Below are positions 11,424 through 22,091 of a stretch of 64,000 nucleotides of DNA, in pieces (within the stretch, counting starts at the first letter, position 1; each line of letters starts with the position of its first letter). A model generated the notes under the pieces. The model did no database searches, was not told where the DNA came from, and was given only the letters and a program-made list of their open reading frames with translations. Location of the stretch: contig VCJN01002363.1 in assembly GCA_006384855.1 (NCBI GenBank), positions 1 to 64,000 on the forward strand, read 5' to 3'. The stretch is from Tetraselmis striata. Taxonomy: Eukaryota > Chlorophyta > Chlorodendrophyceae > Chlorodendrales > Chlorodendraceae. The position numbers and the translations under genes were made by a program.

Positions 11424-12266
11424 TTATGCATTGCGTTGACTGCCGCTGCTGGGCAGCTGCTTGACGTAGTCCGTCAGGTCGCACTCCGAGGTCAGCATGG
11501 GCGCGATGGCGGGGTAGAGTTCCGCAAAGCCGGTGGAGCCCTGGGGAGCGTAGCCCAGGCGCTGGTACCACGCCTCGAGCCACACCTTCACGGGGTGCGT
11601 CGTCCCGCGGGGGAACAACACCTGCGCGGCGCACATGTCCCAACATGCCCCTCATTGTGCATCCGACCACAACAGCATCGCCCATCCAGTTGCTCGCCCG
11701 TCTCTTCCCATCTCCGAAAGGCAAACAAACGGCTAATCTTCCACGCGCGCAGAGTGACGGCTGCCCCATTTCGATAAACGCTGGACATATGGTGCTGGTG
11801 GAAGGGGCTGGTGGAGGCGGCCGCCGTGAGAGAGGTATTTGGGCGCCTTTGTTGGGTCGCACCTGCAGGCGCACGGCGTCTCGACCCGCGGCCGCGCAGC
11901 GCGCCTCGGCCTCCGCCACCAGCCGCCCCGCCAGGCCGCGCCCGCGCTGCGCGGTCGCCACCGCCAGCATGCCCAGCTCCCCCGCGGCCTCGTCCACGCA
12001 CACGCAGCCCGCGAGCTCGCCGCTGCGCGCCCCGGTGGCCAGGCTCAGCCGCCCCGCCGCCAGCAGCGCCGCCACCTCGGGCGGGGCGGTGCGCTGCGCC
12101 TCGCCCGCCCACATGCCCGCCTCGCCGTAGCTGTACGCCTCGTTCACCATCGCCACCAGCGCCGCCACCAGCGCTTCACTGCTTGCGCTCTCCACCGGCG
12201 GCACCGCTATGAGCACCTCCTCCTCCCCCTCCCCCTCCGGGGCCAGCACGGCCTCACCACCTCTAC
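11424..12266 (-). CDS. GNAT-family N-acetyltransferase (5' exon unresolved)
   Basis: Acetyl-CoA-dependent acetyl transfer to an amine is the family reaction; the substrate is unknown. Two exons are clear: 12266-11863 and 11621-11424, joined in phase 0. The first contains GMLAVATAQRGRGLAGRLV, whose QRGRGLAGRL segment is the acetyl-CoA pyrophosphate-binding motif A (Q/R-x-x-G-x-G/A). AVRLQV and then WYQRLGY across the intron are the motif B region, as in L-V-N/A-x-x-A-x-x-x-Y-x-x-x-G-F. The first exon begins at a good acceptor (TTTGTGCAG) with 2 nt of a codon, so at least one 5' exon with the start ATG lies upstream, within about 12270-12790. I could not fix it by phase. The Ala/Glu-rich start could follow a transit peptide. 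Confidence 0.8.
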
Positions 12267-12793
12267 CTGCACAAACGCAGCAGCCAGCCAGGCAGCTCAG
12301 CGCAAGACCACTCCACACGCTGGACGGCCCCCCGATGCATACACGTCCCGAGGTCTTGTGCGGCGGCAACACATGCGGCGGCGCGGTTTTGGAATGTCAA
12401 CCCAGCCGGTGGGAGAGGATGCCTGGTTGAATGCCTGTGGTATGGTCCGTACCATGGGGGAGCTATGTGCATGCCAAGCACCCCCAGAAACAAGTTGACA
12501 TCCCCCCTACCCCCGCCGGCTCCCTTGCCTGCTACGCCCGCCGCAACTCAGAAGCCGAGCGGACGGCATCTGCGTGCGGTGCTTCATAGATAGGCATCCC
12601 CACCCCCCTTTGGTAGCCCTCCACTTCCTGCCCAGCCACCCTTGGAGCCAGTGCCCCTGCCCCAGGGAGCGCGCCATGTTTTCCGTGTACAACCAGCCGT
12701 CTTGCCGTGGCGCACTCTGCCCCCTCCGTGGCCGGCGCAGACAAGCGGCAACACTGTCTTACATCGGTGGCGGCAATGCGGATGACGGTTTGC

Positions 12794-14457
12794 TCAGCCG
12801 CGCGCGGGCCGGCGCACAGACATAAGCTCAATGTCCAGCACGACCGTCGCCAGCGTGGCGCCCTCACCGTTTGCCATGCGGACCTCGTTGAAGATGGTGC
12901 TGTACAGCCGCCGCCGGTTGCTCCACTGCGGGGGTTGGGAGAGAGGGGGGAGAGAGAGGGGGGGCATGCGGCTGTAGCTTAGGTCAGGTTGGGACAAGGG
13001 CCGCCGCTGCTGAAGTAGTACAACACATGCATACAAGTAGAAAGACACAGACAGACAGACACACCAAGTACCTATAAGTATTCCGTATATGTATGTATAT
13101 ATACATATGTATGAATACTATACATATACATATAGTATTCCGTATATGTATATATACATCGAATTCGTGCCGGTAAATGTGTGGCTACTAAGTAATACCT
13201 GAAAGTACTTCACTTTGCAGGCGCAGGCACTGTGACTGCCCTTATCCACCTGCACGTGGTGCAATGATCTCCCTCCCTCCCTCCCTCTCTCTGCGCAGGC
13301 ACTATCAGCCCAACGGCGGAGCGACGACGCAACGGTGGCGCTGGGCGACGCTCCGCAACCAACTAACCGAACAAAAAAACGACGTATTCAAATTGCGGCC
13401 GATGGGGCGCCACGTCGGCGGGCTGCGGCGCGCACCTCCTGCGGTACGGGCCCCTGTGCCGTGCTCTGGTAGCTTAGCGCGGGCGGGATGACGGCGCGCA
13501 GGATGTCGCCCTTGGACATGCGCTGCACGGCCAGGTCGAGCCCCTCAATGACGGAGCCGTCGCCGACCGTGAAGCGGTACGGCAGCGGGAAGCCGTCCGG
13601 CCCCTGATGCGCCGGGAAAACCAAGACTTAGGGTTTCACTGGGGGTTCCACAACAGGACTGCCACTTGAATTAAGCCCCGCAGGGCAGGGGACAAAGGCG
13701 GCCAGCGTGCCGTCGCGGAGGGGGGGCACCTTGTGCTGGTACGTGTTCTCAAAGTACCACCCCTGCTTGCTGGCGAGCCGCCCTGTGAAGTTGATCTCTA
13801 CCTCGTCGCCAATGGCGGGCGTGATGCCTGGCGGGGCCGACGAGTAGGGAGGGGTGGGGTGACCAGGGTTTACTGCTGCGATTCAAGCCCTACATCGCCC
13901 CAGCATCACCGCCTGCTGCCCCAGCAGCCTCAACCTCTAACCCCAGGAGCTCAAGACAGCGTCACTTTGGCCCCACCGATAAGCAGAGCGCGCCTACAGG
14001 TAGCGCCCCGCCTTAACCCTGCAAACCATACCTTCCTCACAGACAGAAATGCTGCCCTTAGCGCCCAGCGCTTACCTGTGCCACCGTCGCGCAGCTTCAA
14101 CGTCCGCAGCCCCTCCGCCGACACCTGGAAAGCCGGCGACGCACTACCGCCCCCTTCCCCACGCGCCTCCGCCGCGGTACCAGGCCCCAGCAGAGCGGCG
14201 GCCGCGGCAGCCAGCAGCGTATCCCGGCGACTGGCCGGCGCGGTTGGGGCGGGGCGGGGTGATCCGACCCGTGGCTCGCGCTGTGCGGCGGCCAAGGGCG
14301 GTGGATGGGAGCGAGTACGGCTCGCGCTTATTGGCGCCGCACTTCGCCTGACGATGCGCCCGTCAGCCGGCTGTATCTGGCGGGATGGCACTGACAACGG
14401 TGCATGTGGCGTCACCAGGCTAGAGGTGGATCCATTGAGCATCAGCACAGGTGACAT
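12794..14457 (-). CDS. FKBP-type peptidyl-prolyl isomerase, predicted thylakoid lumen
   Basis: Exons 14457-14076, 13827-13694, 13603-13436 and 12925-12794 join in phase into 271 codons. The N-terminus is a long Ser/Pro/Arg-rich presequence followed by SRRDTLLAAAAAALLG and an AEA-like cleavage site. This is a twin-arginine hydrophobic segment of the kind that sends proteins to the thylakoid lumen. The FKBP domain reads GDEVEINFTGRL, then FTVGDGSVIEGLDLAV, KGDILRAVIPPALSY and finally ATVVLDIELMSV. Compared with FKBP12, the active-site Tyr of VHYTG is Phe, Asp of FDSS is replaced (FENT), and the VIxGW Trp is Leu. Catalysis may therefore be weak, as known for many lumenal FKBPs, which often act as assembly factors. 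The donor of intron 2 (GTCCCC) is poor although phase agrees. Intron 3 (12926-13435) holds an AT-rich microsatellite. Confidence 0.88.
13080..13160. repeat. AT-rich palindromic microsatellite in FKBP intron 3
   Basis: TTCCGTATATGTAT occurs at both ends around TATATACATA and TATACATATA blocks, so the tract can fold on itself. It lies in an intron and has no coding frame. Confidence 0.7.
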
Positions 14458-15020
14458 GGTGCCTATCTGCTGACCTCGCAGCTACGTTTCAACTGGCTCC
14501 AGCGGCGCCCGTTCTTGGTGTTAATATCGCAAAATCGGCGTCGTCACGGCGGAGGCGGTACAGGCCTCCTGGGCGGATCCTTGTTTATTGTCGTTGTACT
14601 TCGCCGACACTCAATATCAGTCTCATATCCTTACATCATGTAGTATTTGTCTATATTCGACGATCTGCATGCATTATTTTCAGTCTGGTCGAAACTACTA
14701 CCCACGGCGGGAGTATATACTCTCCCACAAAGTTTAGCCCGACACGAATCTGCATGTGGGCGAATCACTGCGTACTAGCATATAGCCAAAACCACGTAAA
14801 ACCAAGAAAAATATAGTCTTTAACTTTTACCGGAGCTTAGCTTCCATGACCCATGTTGCAGCGAACCCCCCGAAACGTCGCACTGACGCATCATTTTCTG
14901 TAGTGCTCTTTTCCGCTCACAGTAAAAAAATCCGACTTTCAGAAACCTTCACAATGCGATTGCACGCGTTTCAGCAGCTTCATGAGGTTGCGCATGCCCC
15001 CAAGCTTTTACGCACATATA
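14458..15020. other. Intergenic, no gene seen
   Basis: Mostly AT-rich and unstructured between the FKBP 5' end and the left terminus of the inverted-repeat element. It probably contains the FKBP promoter, but no recognisable motif stands out. Confidence 0.4.
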
Positions 15021-15209
15021 AGGCAGAAGTTACGATCGTCAAACGAAACGTCCGGGATCGTAGAATCGTACCGAACACACCCGGATACCCCGGCTGTAGG
15101 AAATGGGACGCGCAACCCCCCAAGTTACGATCGTCAGACGAAGCGGTCTCGCGCCCTATAACTTCGTCGGAGAATGGTCGGAGGAGTGATTTCCTACAGC
15201 CGTCAGCCG

Positions 15210-15233
15210 TTTCGTCGGAGATCTCCGACGAAA
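15210..15233. repeat. Perfect 24-bp palindrome inside the TIR element
   Basis: TTTCGTCGGAGA is followed directly by its reverse complement. A further CCTCCGACGAAAG half-site follows at about 15241. Such subterminal palindromes are common transposase or host-factor binding sites; that role here is inference. Confidence 0.8.
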
Positions 15234-15492
15234 GCCATTTCCTCCGACGAAAGACATCAGGTGAGCCCATCATGCGCGATCGCGCGTCCTCGACCCCCCG
15301 CCCCCCCTCCGGCCCCTCGCAGCTTCTGTACCACCGCCGTCCGTCCCGAAGCGTGCCAACACGTCCGCATTTCTCGGTGCAGGCGACGCACCGGCTGCCC
15401 CCCCCCCCCCCCCCCACCCGCGGTCAAGGTATTGACACGTGTGCTGACTGCGCGCAGTCAGGTCAACGAGGCGTCACGTCGTAGCTCCCACT

Positions 15493-16014
15493 ATGCCAGC
15501 GCCACACACCACCGACCCCGCCACTGCTCCTTCCTCCTTCATTGCCCTGGTCGACGAGGCTTGTGCGCGGATGGTTGAGTCGCCTCCTGCAGTCGCTGCG
15601 GGCGATGTTGCCCGTGATGCTGTTGAGAATGCCTTCTGGGACGACAACGACGACGTGGGCGAGGGCGAGACCGACGCTGACGACGCCATCGCCGACGCCT
15701 CACCAGCCCTTATCTCCCCGGAAGTTGAATCTGCGTGTGAAGGCGGCATCGGTGATGGCGAGGGCGCAGCTGCGCCGACGGTCAAAGCCAACTCGAAGTG
15801 GGCGCTGGGGGAGGTGCTAGTCGCCGTCCGCTGCGTCTTGGCCGCCAATCGCTCCAAGTCCACGCAGACAGTCCTCAAGCGCGCCAAGCTCGCACGGTCT
15901 TTCTACAACAAGTTTGCTTCGGACGTCGTGGCCCTTGGTATCTGGACCCCTGGGAAGGATGGTCACCCGACTATCGAGGAGTCTTGCGCCGCTTCCTCCA
16001 GGGAAACGGCTTGA
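15493..16014 (+). CDS. 173-aa ORF within the TIR element, unknown function
   Basis: An intact single-exon frame lies wholly between the 28-bp terminal repeats and ends 50 bases before the right one. The first 95 residues are acidic and Ala/Asp/Glu-rich (WDDNDDVGEGETDADD). The last 75 are basic and helical (KWALGEVLVAVRCVLAAN, then TVLKRAKLARSFYNKFASD and LGIWTPGKDGHP). The conserved-looking Trp residues and the helix-turn spacing resemble a small DNA-binding module of the SANT/trihelix kind, but no diagnostic motif is present. I recognise no transposase catalytic residues. It could be an accessory protein of the element or a captured host exon. Confidence 0.5.
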   Translation: MPAPHTTDPATAPSSFIALVDEACARMVESPPAVAAGDVARDAVENAFWDDNDDVGEGETDADDAIADASPALISPEVESACEGGIGDGEGAAAPTVKANSKWALGEVLVAVRCVLAANRSKSTQTVLKRAKLARSFYNKFASDVVALGIWTPGKDGHPTIEESCAASSRETA

Positions 16015-16092
16015 ATGGTCGAAGATCTCCTACATTCCTCCGATGGGCGCGCGCATCGCGCCCCTTTCGTTTGACGATCGTAACTTCTGCCT

Positions 16093-17821
16093 AATATGAT
16101 AGTAAATCAATAAATTACGGGAGCGTCGTGCCATTTGGGTGATGACGTGGCAACGCAGCCGTGCACGCGCCACTACCCCTACAGTTTTGTCAGTGCTCGG
16201 AAGGGGCAAAAATTAGCCATTGGTAGCATAACACACGACGCGCTATATGGCCAAGCTTCACCATTTCCATATCAAAAGTTCTTGCGATGCACTACTGCCG
16301 CGACGCAGCGCGGGAGGTGTGGAAGGAAAGATAGGCATTGTACCAAAGCACCAATTACTGCTAATTTGGGGAAACGCTGTAATAATGAAGTAATAATGAA
16401 TATTGTAATAATGAAACGCTGTAATAATGAATTATTTTTTTACTTGAGACCTTTGGTGGGCTCGAGTCCGAGGCACTATGGGTTGCACCTAGGTGCCCGT
16501 TACGGCGTCAAACATTGGGCTCCAAAGTTTGAAAACTTGTTTTTGGGCTCGCATACCCCTTTAACGATAGCGAGTGGCAATTATGAGCGTGAAAATGCGG
16601 GAAATGAGAGTCCCCATGCTTGTACGAAAGCGCTTCCTCCATGCGCTTTACAACGCGGCCTCGTACGCCTCAATCCAACAACGTTTCATGAAGACGCACC
16701 TCCCAAAACTGCAATTGCAGCAGGTTTTTCCAACACTGACGGCACTTGGACTCGTGTACCCTCTTGCGCAGACTCATTTTAACTCAATAAAACACGGAGT
16801 GGTCGCATGACACCACTATGTTGGCGAAATTGGAAGAAAATTGCACCTAAACTTGCCAAACCATTATTTGTATGCTCCGAACCCGTTAACAATGCTAAAA
16901 ATGGCCGGGGCACTGCTGCAGCTGTTCTACCCCTCTATCACACATATCTCCACGCCAAAAGAACCGAAATCTAGTTGCCTATTTAAGACGATGCGCTCAG
17001 TGGCTATTGAGTGCACCTGCGGATGGTTGCATGGCATCCAATGATATTGCCGTATACCCCCGCAACAGTGAATTCCCGCGTGTTGTGTGATTTTGGGAGG
17101 GCGAGACTTTTTGTGGGATGGTGTACATAAGTCGTATTGCGAATATCGATTTCGAAATCGATCGGATAGCATTCAGTATATTGAGTTCGAATTGCCCATT
17201 CATTAATAAGGGAAAGTCTATGGGCATTGTTTGAAATTACAGCGATACATGAATGAGTCCCGACGCACAACGAAATAAGATTGCGTTATTCATGCTGGCA
17301 GCCATTCCCATAAACCAATCAGCAGCTCACAGCGCAAGCGTACTAACATGGTGTCTAGATAGATATAGATTGCTGGTCTGGGAGTCTCCAGTGTACGGCG
17401 CTGCATATCCAACGCTGGGCAGACACTGTACATGCGGCATTGTGCCACGCCCGGGTGCAGCCAAGCCTGGGCGCGGTGTACTGTCACCACCGCGCCGCAA
17501 GTTCCTGAGCAAGACGCTGTTGATGGCGCCCAAACTGTGCTACCTGCAGAACTTGTGCAGCATACGTACCAGGCAAAGGGGCATACATTTCATATCCACG
17601 TCCCTGTGGTATTCATGTATGTTAGAATAGAGATTTGTTACGCCGACTTATGGAATTACAGGCATTGACACGGTTTGTTCAATTCCTCCGTTTACCCTTT
17701 CAATTTCAATTCCATGTTTAGTCTCCCCGTTTTGCATAGGGGCGGTTCGTATTGATTTCGGATTCTTGGGTATGTAAGCATGAAAGGTACGCATACATGG
17801 CGATTCTGTATAGACCTCATT
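16093..17821. other. Intergenic, AT-richer, no firm gene
   Basis: Two overlapping open frames (16135-16782, and from about 16580 to 16810) lack splice or family support. The direct repeat ACGCTGTAATAATGAA occurs at about 16374 and 16417 with related TAATAATGAA units between. Nothing else recognised. Confidence 0.35.
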
Positions 17822-18070
17822 GTCTGTCCGCTCGGTCGAGCGGTGGTCTCCTACTCGGGACGGTCCCGGATCGATTCCTGGATCTGTCATTTCTGGGCAA
17901 TATTGTCCGGGCCCGTGTCCCGGGTTTACCCGGTCGATGCATTAGCCCTTTGGGGTTCGAATGGGGCAATGGCCAAGGGGCCATGCCAGACCTACGACTG
18001 CGGTTGGCGCAAGACGTTAAGTGCTGGGGCGGCTTCGGCCGATGACCCCGGGCGAACTTTAATCTACTTA
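17822..18070 (+). mobile_element. tRNA-derived SINE, copy 3 (full length)
   Basis: The best-preserved copy. A-box-like CTCGGTCGAGCGGTGG is at about 17831-17846 and B-box-like GGATCGATTCC at about 17869-17879. The shared body (GGGGCAATGGCC, CTACGACTGCGGTTGGC, GGGGCGGCTTCGGCCGATG) ends in a T-rich tail. ATGGCGATTCTG about 25 bases upstream resembles ATGCCGATTCCG just downstream, a possible decayed duplication. Confidence 0.8.
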
Positions 18071-18815
18071 TATGCCGATTCCGTTATTCCGTGAATGTTC
18101 TTGCCATGCTATGCAACAGCTAATACATGTGCATATTGTATGGTATGGGCGTGGCTACATGGCACCACCGGCCCGATATGGGTGCCGGACTGTATGTCCA
18201 TTACTGTACTGCTGGAATGTGTTGGAGAAGAGGAGCATCGACTACAATCCAAGGGGGATGATATCTCATATTGCAGGCGTACAGAGGGCACTGGCGGGAC
18301 GGCTGAGAGAGGAAAGCTCCCCTTGCAGGAACGCGACCGGATGCACTGAGAGCCATCATGGCCCGGCAGCTGCACGACAGTTCCACAAAAGAGGCAGCTA
18401 TGCCGACAGTGCCGAATAGACACATAATATTTACCAGCGTCACATCATTGCCCCCCCTCCCCATTGGTGACGCGCCTTCCGTGAGCCACATATCGCATGT
18501 GCTGGGGGGGGGGCCCTGGACACCATGCTGTGCCACACCACCTGCGCAGCACCACTCTGGCCTGCAGCCCCACGCCACCGCTTGCAGTTCTGGAAGTGAA
18601 TTGGCGCAGCGCCACCGGCGTGCTCCCAATCCATCCGTCATGCCACCTGGGTCTTGGTGATGCTTTGCATGCAGCGCATTTGCCCCTGCTGGGTCGTTCT
18701 GATATAGTGTCACATATGGGCTGCCGACTTCGCGGACATACAGAGCAAGGGGGTTTGCTCTGTAAATGGGTCAATGGTGTCTATGCTTCTTGGTTATACC
18801 TCTTTTGCGCCTCGC
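18071..18815. other. Intergenic, 3' flank of NTF2-like gene
   Basis: No supportable gene. It contains short G- and C-runs (about 18504-18512) and nothing else recognised. Confidence 0.4.
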
Positions 18816-19948
18816 TCACTCAGACTTGGACTTGCCAAACAGCAGGCCGGAGATGAATTCGGTGAACTTGCCCATAAAGCGGAAGAAGCGGAACCGCCAC
18901 GACAGGGAGAACGGCTTTCCCTCGGGGAAGGGGAGGGTGTAGCCGATGCCGTGCAGGATGCCGAACACGCCGCCCAGGCCGCCGGTGTTCCCCATGCGCC
19001 GATCCACAACATAGCTGCGCGGCAAGAGGGTGTTGGGGGGGCGTCATCAGAGGGGCTGCCAATCCCAGCCCCAAGCTGCTATGCCCAGGAATGAGAGTTG
19101 CAGACTGGAATGAGTGAACAGTGGCCTGTTCATGATGGTAATCGGTGGGTGACTCACCCGCCGGTAAAGTACGTGAGCTGCCCCTGCTCGTTGAACGTCA
19201 TGCTTGACGTCTGTGAGCACATTAATACGTCAGCACCTCATTCACCAGGTCACCACGTCCCCCGGGGGTGGTCGTGAGGAGGGGGGGGGTTGGGGGGGGG
19301 GGGGGGGGTGGGGGTGGGGTGGGGGGGGGGGGGGGGGGGGAGGGGGGGCTGAGGCATTTACCTGTGGCGGCAGGGAGATCGTCTTGCCGGTAGGCTTGAC
19401 ACGCTTGAAGGGGCCGCCCATGGGGCCGGTGTGCGTGCCGCCGCCGATGGTGTCGTACCAGATGCGGCCGGGGATGTGCGGGTCCAGACGGAAGCCGTAG
19501 TACTCGGTCACCATGTCGGGGAAGGCTTGGTCCAGCTTGAAAGAGCCGAAGGCCTTGACGAACTCCTCCTTGCCCAGCTCGATGATGGGGAACCGGAATT
19601 GGAAGTCGTCCGCCAGCAGCTCGGGCTTCTGGCTGCCGAACTTGTGTTTCACCAGATCCTTCACCAGCTCGATCATCTTCTCCTGCTCAAGCGGGCGGGG
19701 AGTGCGCCTTCAGCGGACGCCACCCCAACGAGCCTTCTCGATCTCCGCAACAATTGTTTCTACTGTGGAGGAAGAGGGGGGGGGGGGGGGGGGGGGGGCA
19801 CGCGCCGTCCCGCGTCGCTCGGGGCCGGCCGCACCTTTGACAGCGGGAAGGCGGGCGCCTGCTTGTCGTTGGTAAAGAACTTCATTGTGGGGCCCGCCTC
19901 GCTGGTGACCACCTCCTTCGCGGGACTGCCGTTTCCGAGGATGCCCAT
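18816..19948 (-). CDS. NTF2/SnoaL-like domain protein (228 aa)
   Basis: Four exons with agreeing phases: 19948-19835, 19682-19362, 19210-19158 and 19014-18816 (229 codons with stop). The protein starts MGILGNG. A helical segment (EKMIELVKDLVKHKFGSQKP) comes first, then LLADDFQFRFPIIELGKEEFV, and strands with RIWYDTIGGGTHTGPMGG and MTFNEQGQLTYFTGGYVVDR. That order, with an early helix, an ADDF motif and late strands ending in GGYVxD, is the NTF2-like/SnoaL-like alpha+beta cone fold. A C-terminal extension of about 60 residues is aromatic and basic (WRFRFFRFMGKF). No transit peptide is obvious. Function is unknown; SnoaL-like folds bind small hydrophobic ligands or serve as scaffolds. Intron 2 begins GTAAATGCC and runs straight into about 70 nt of near-pure C on the sense strand. 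Confidence 0.78.
19281..19348. repeat. G-rich tract in NTF2-like gene intron
   Basis: About 68 bases of almost pure G on the plus strand, broken by single T or A bases, just after the exon 2 donor (C-rich on the sense strand). It could form G-quadruplexes on the plus strand. Confidence 0.8.
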
Positions 19949-20425
19949 TGTGTTACGACGAGCTAAATGAGGAGGTTGGATGCGTTCGTCGGGTGGTAGT
20001 GTTGTTTCGCTCCGGCCGAAAGCTGCGTGTTCGAGAGGTTTCTTAGCTGTGTGACAGTTAGGGAGTTCTCGTGTTTTAGGGAGCGTTATAGGGAGCGTCG
20101 TGTTGTTGCGCAGCACGTCACTGCGAGGACCGGTGGCTGGCAAGCAGCACTCAGCGAGCTCGTCGGTGTCGGAGCACGGAATCGCGCGCGCGACGATCGG
20201 GCAGTCTGTGGCCAGTACGGACCGATGGCGACAGATGGCGTGGCCGCGCCACGGGAGAGCAGGAAACGAGAAACGAGCTATACGAGCCGATGGGCGGAGG
20301 CACAGGGCAACTGGAGGACCCTAATAGATCTAACCCTGCATTACCCGCCTATGATGGGTTTTGCCGGTCTCCGCTATAATGCGCGCGCGCGGCTTCCAGA
20401 CGGGTACCAGAACCAGCCCAGTACT

Positions 20426-20467
20426 ATTCGGGTGGTTTCCTGATCGCCTTTTGCAGCTAGCTCATGT
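20426..20467 (+). mobile_element. LINE family A, 42-bp insertion with target-site duplication
   Basis: Only the last 42 bp of the element are present (GGTGGTTTCCTGATCGCC, then TTTTGCAGCTAGCTCATGT). They sit between exact 14-bp duplications, ACCAGCCCAGTACT, at 20412-20425 and 20468-20481. This is a severely 5'-truncated LINE insertion. Confidence 0.88.
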
Positions 20468-20739
20468 ACCAGCCCAGTACTCTGTACCCGAGTACCTCTA
20501 GTAGCTGCTTATGCTGCTGCGCCGCGCTGCGCGCGCTGAAAGCAAAGCAGGCAGCGGCCGAACGCGGACTGCCGTCCCACAGCATAACAGTTATTCGGGA
20601 CCGCCTTCACCCACAAGCAGGTAGGGCAGACGCATCAGCACCGCCCAGCGGCGAGTACCAAGACTACACTAACCCGCATCTCACGTGGAAGCATATCCCT
20701 CGGACGGCACAGCGAGCTGGGACAGCTACAGGCGCCACG

Positions 20740-21325
20740 ATGGTGCGCTGCCGCCCGGTTGACCCGCCGAGGAACGGCCGGACGCGGCCCAGTCGCGGCC
20801 GGCAGGAGGGGCGGGCGGTCGACCAGGCGGGGAGCAGCAGGGGAGAGGGGCAGGGGCAGGGGAAAAGGGGGCCGCGGCGCTGACCCTGCTACGGCTTTGC
20901 GTGATGTGTGGTGTGCAGGCGGACGACGGCACCTCCCGGATCGAGTCCAAGCACCTAGGGGTATGTCCCTCATCTGCACCCCCCTTCACCCCGTCATGCA
21001 GTGCCCCTCTGTGCGGGCAGCTGCATGACATGCAGGGATGTGGGAAGGCTGACCCGGTGGGGCGGATGGAGGGCTGACCCACGCCGGCGGCCCGTTCCCT
21101 CGTGCTGGTGCGCAGGAGCTGCAAGAGAACAAGAACGAGCTGCTGCTGCGCGTGCAGAGCCTAAAGAAGGTGCAGTCGGCGGGCTCATATGGCCATGACC
21201 ACCCCCGTTGTCCGCCGCCCCAGCTTAGCAGGGCTTCCTGTGCCGCTCGCCCCTCTGCAGGAGCTCTCTGACTGGCGGATGAAGCTGGACGCGCAAGTGA
21301 AGACGTACCGCAGCGTGAGTGCCCA

Positions 21326-21363
<38 letters not shown>

Positions 21364-22091
21364 ACACTGCTCGACAGCAACCAAGAGTAGCAGAGGGGGC
21401 TGGTGACGTGCATAGGTGTCACCGCCCTTGCGGCGCGGCTCAATGCCCCCCCTCACCCCTTTGTCTTACCACCCCCCCCCCTTCCTTCCATCTCTCCCCG
21501 TGCAGGAGCTCGGCGAGCTGCGCACCACGCTCAACGACGAGGTGGATCAGCTGCGGACGGTGCGCCCCCCAGCTCCCCCTCTGCCCCCACCAGCATCACC
21601 CCTGCTGCCTCGCCCATCTGAACAAGCTCAGCGGGGCATGGCTGAACATTCATGGGGAGCGAGCGGCGCCCGGGCGGACCAGGCCTCGCCGCGGTGCACG
21701 ATGCCTCATTGGAGCATGGCCGCTCATCGCACTGAACAACCCGCCCCCCCTCCCCCCTCCTCTGTTTTGGGCGCCCCATTGCCGCGCTGCAGGAGTTCCA
21801 GGACCTGCGCTCAACACTCAGGCAGCAGCTGGAGGCGACGTCCAACCTGGCGGCATCGGTGCGCCTCCTCCCCCCCCCCCCCCCCCCCCCCCCCAATCTT
21901 TCCCATTTGAATAGACGACCACGGTGTGTACCTCCAATGTGAGCGCTATTATATGGTGTACGGTGTGATTTCTGCCGGGCGTTGGGGGTGAAGGGGGGGG
22001 GTATGCGCATGCAGGCACGCACAGCCTCTGTCCATGCAAATCCTCCTCTCCTCCTCCCCTCCCCCCCCTTCCCCTGCAGCGGCCTGCCTGA
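20740..22091 (+). CDS. Short coiled-coil protein built from 54-nt exons
   Basis: Internal exons are 20919-20960, 21116-21169, 21261-21314, 21506-21559 and 21793-21858. All are phase 0, have GT-AG borders and start at an AG|GAG or AG|GCG junction. Three consecutive exons are exactly 54 nt (18 residues): ELQENKNELLLRVQSLKK, ELSDWRMKLDAQVKTYRS and ELGELRTTLNDEVDQLRT. The next is 22 residues. Hydrophobics at heptad spacing and many Glu/Lys/Arg indicate one continuous helix. A 12-nt terminal exon giving R-P-A-stop (22080-22091) is the simplest ending. The first exon is unresolved: an ATG at 20740 opens a basic frame, but its only in-phase donor is weak. I recognise no family; a cytoskeletal or ciliary coiled coil is a guess. 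Confidence 0.6.
21327..21360. repeat. Poly-G run in coiled-coil gene intron
   Basis: Thirty-four consecutive G, starting 12 bases after the GTGAGT donor of the 54-nt exon ending at 21314. Confidence 0.9.

Larger units (their letters stand above)
15021..16092. mobile_element. 1.07-kb terminal-inverted-repeat element carrying an ORF
   Basis: The ends are an exact 28-bp inverted repeat. The left copy at 15021-15048 starts AGGCAGAAGTTACGATCGTC; the right copy is its reverse complement at 16065-16092. A third, slightly diverged copy of the GTTACGATCGTC core lies inside at about 15118-15145. A perfect 24-bp palindrome centred at 15221/15222 contains CGTCGGAGATCTCCGACG. GGAAATGGG/TTTCCT-like subterminal repeats occur near both ends. 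ATAT lies one base outside each end, but I cannot call a target-site duplication with confidence. The structure is that of a non-autonomous DNA transposon or an element with its own short gene. Confidence 0.8.

Noticed and set aside
11811..12498. Long plus-strand frames opposite the GNAT exons
   Set aside because: GC-rich shadows of the minus-strand gene, full of Pro/Ala/Arg; the GNAT motifs are on the other strand.
12507..12584. Possible transit-peptide exon for the GNAT gene (MKHRTQMPSARLLS)
   Set aside because: Looks transit-peptide-like, but the only GT donor after it gives the wrong phase for the acceptor at 12266.
16135..16782. 215-codon plus-strand frame
   Set aside because: Overlapped by another frame of similar quality, crosses simple TAATAATGAA repeats, and shows no domain or splice signal.
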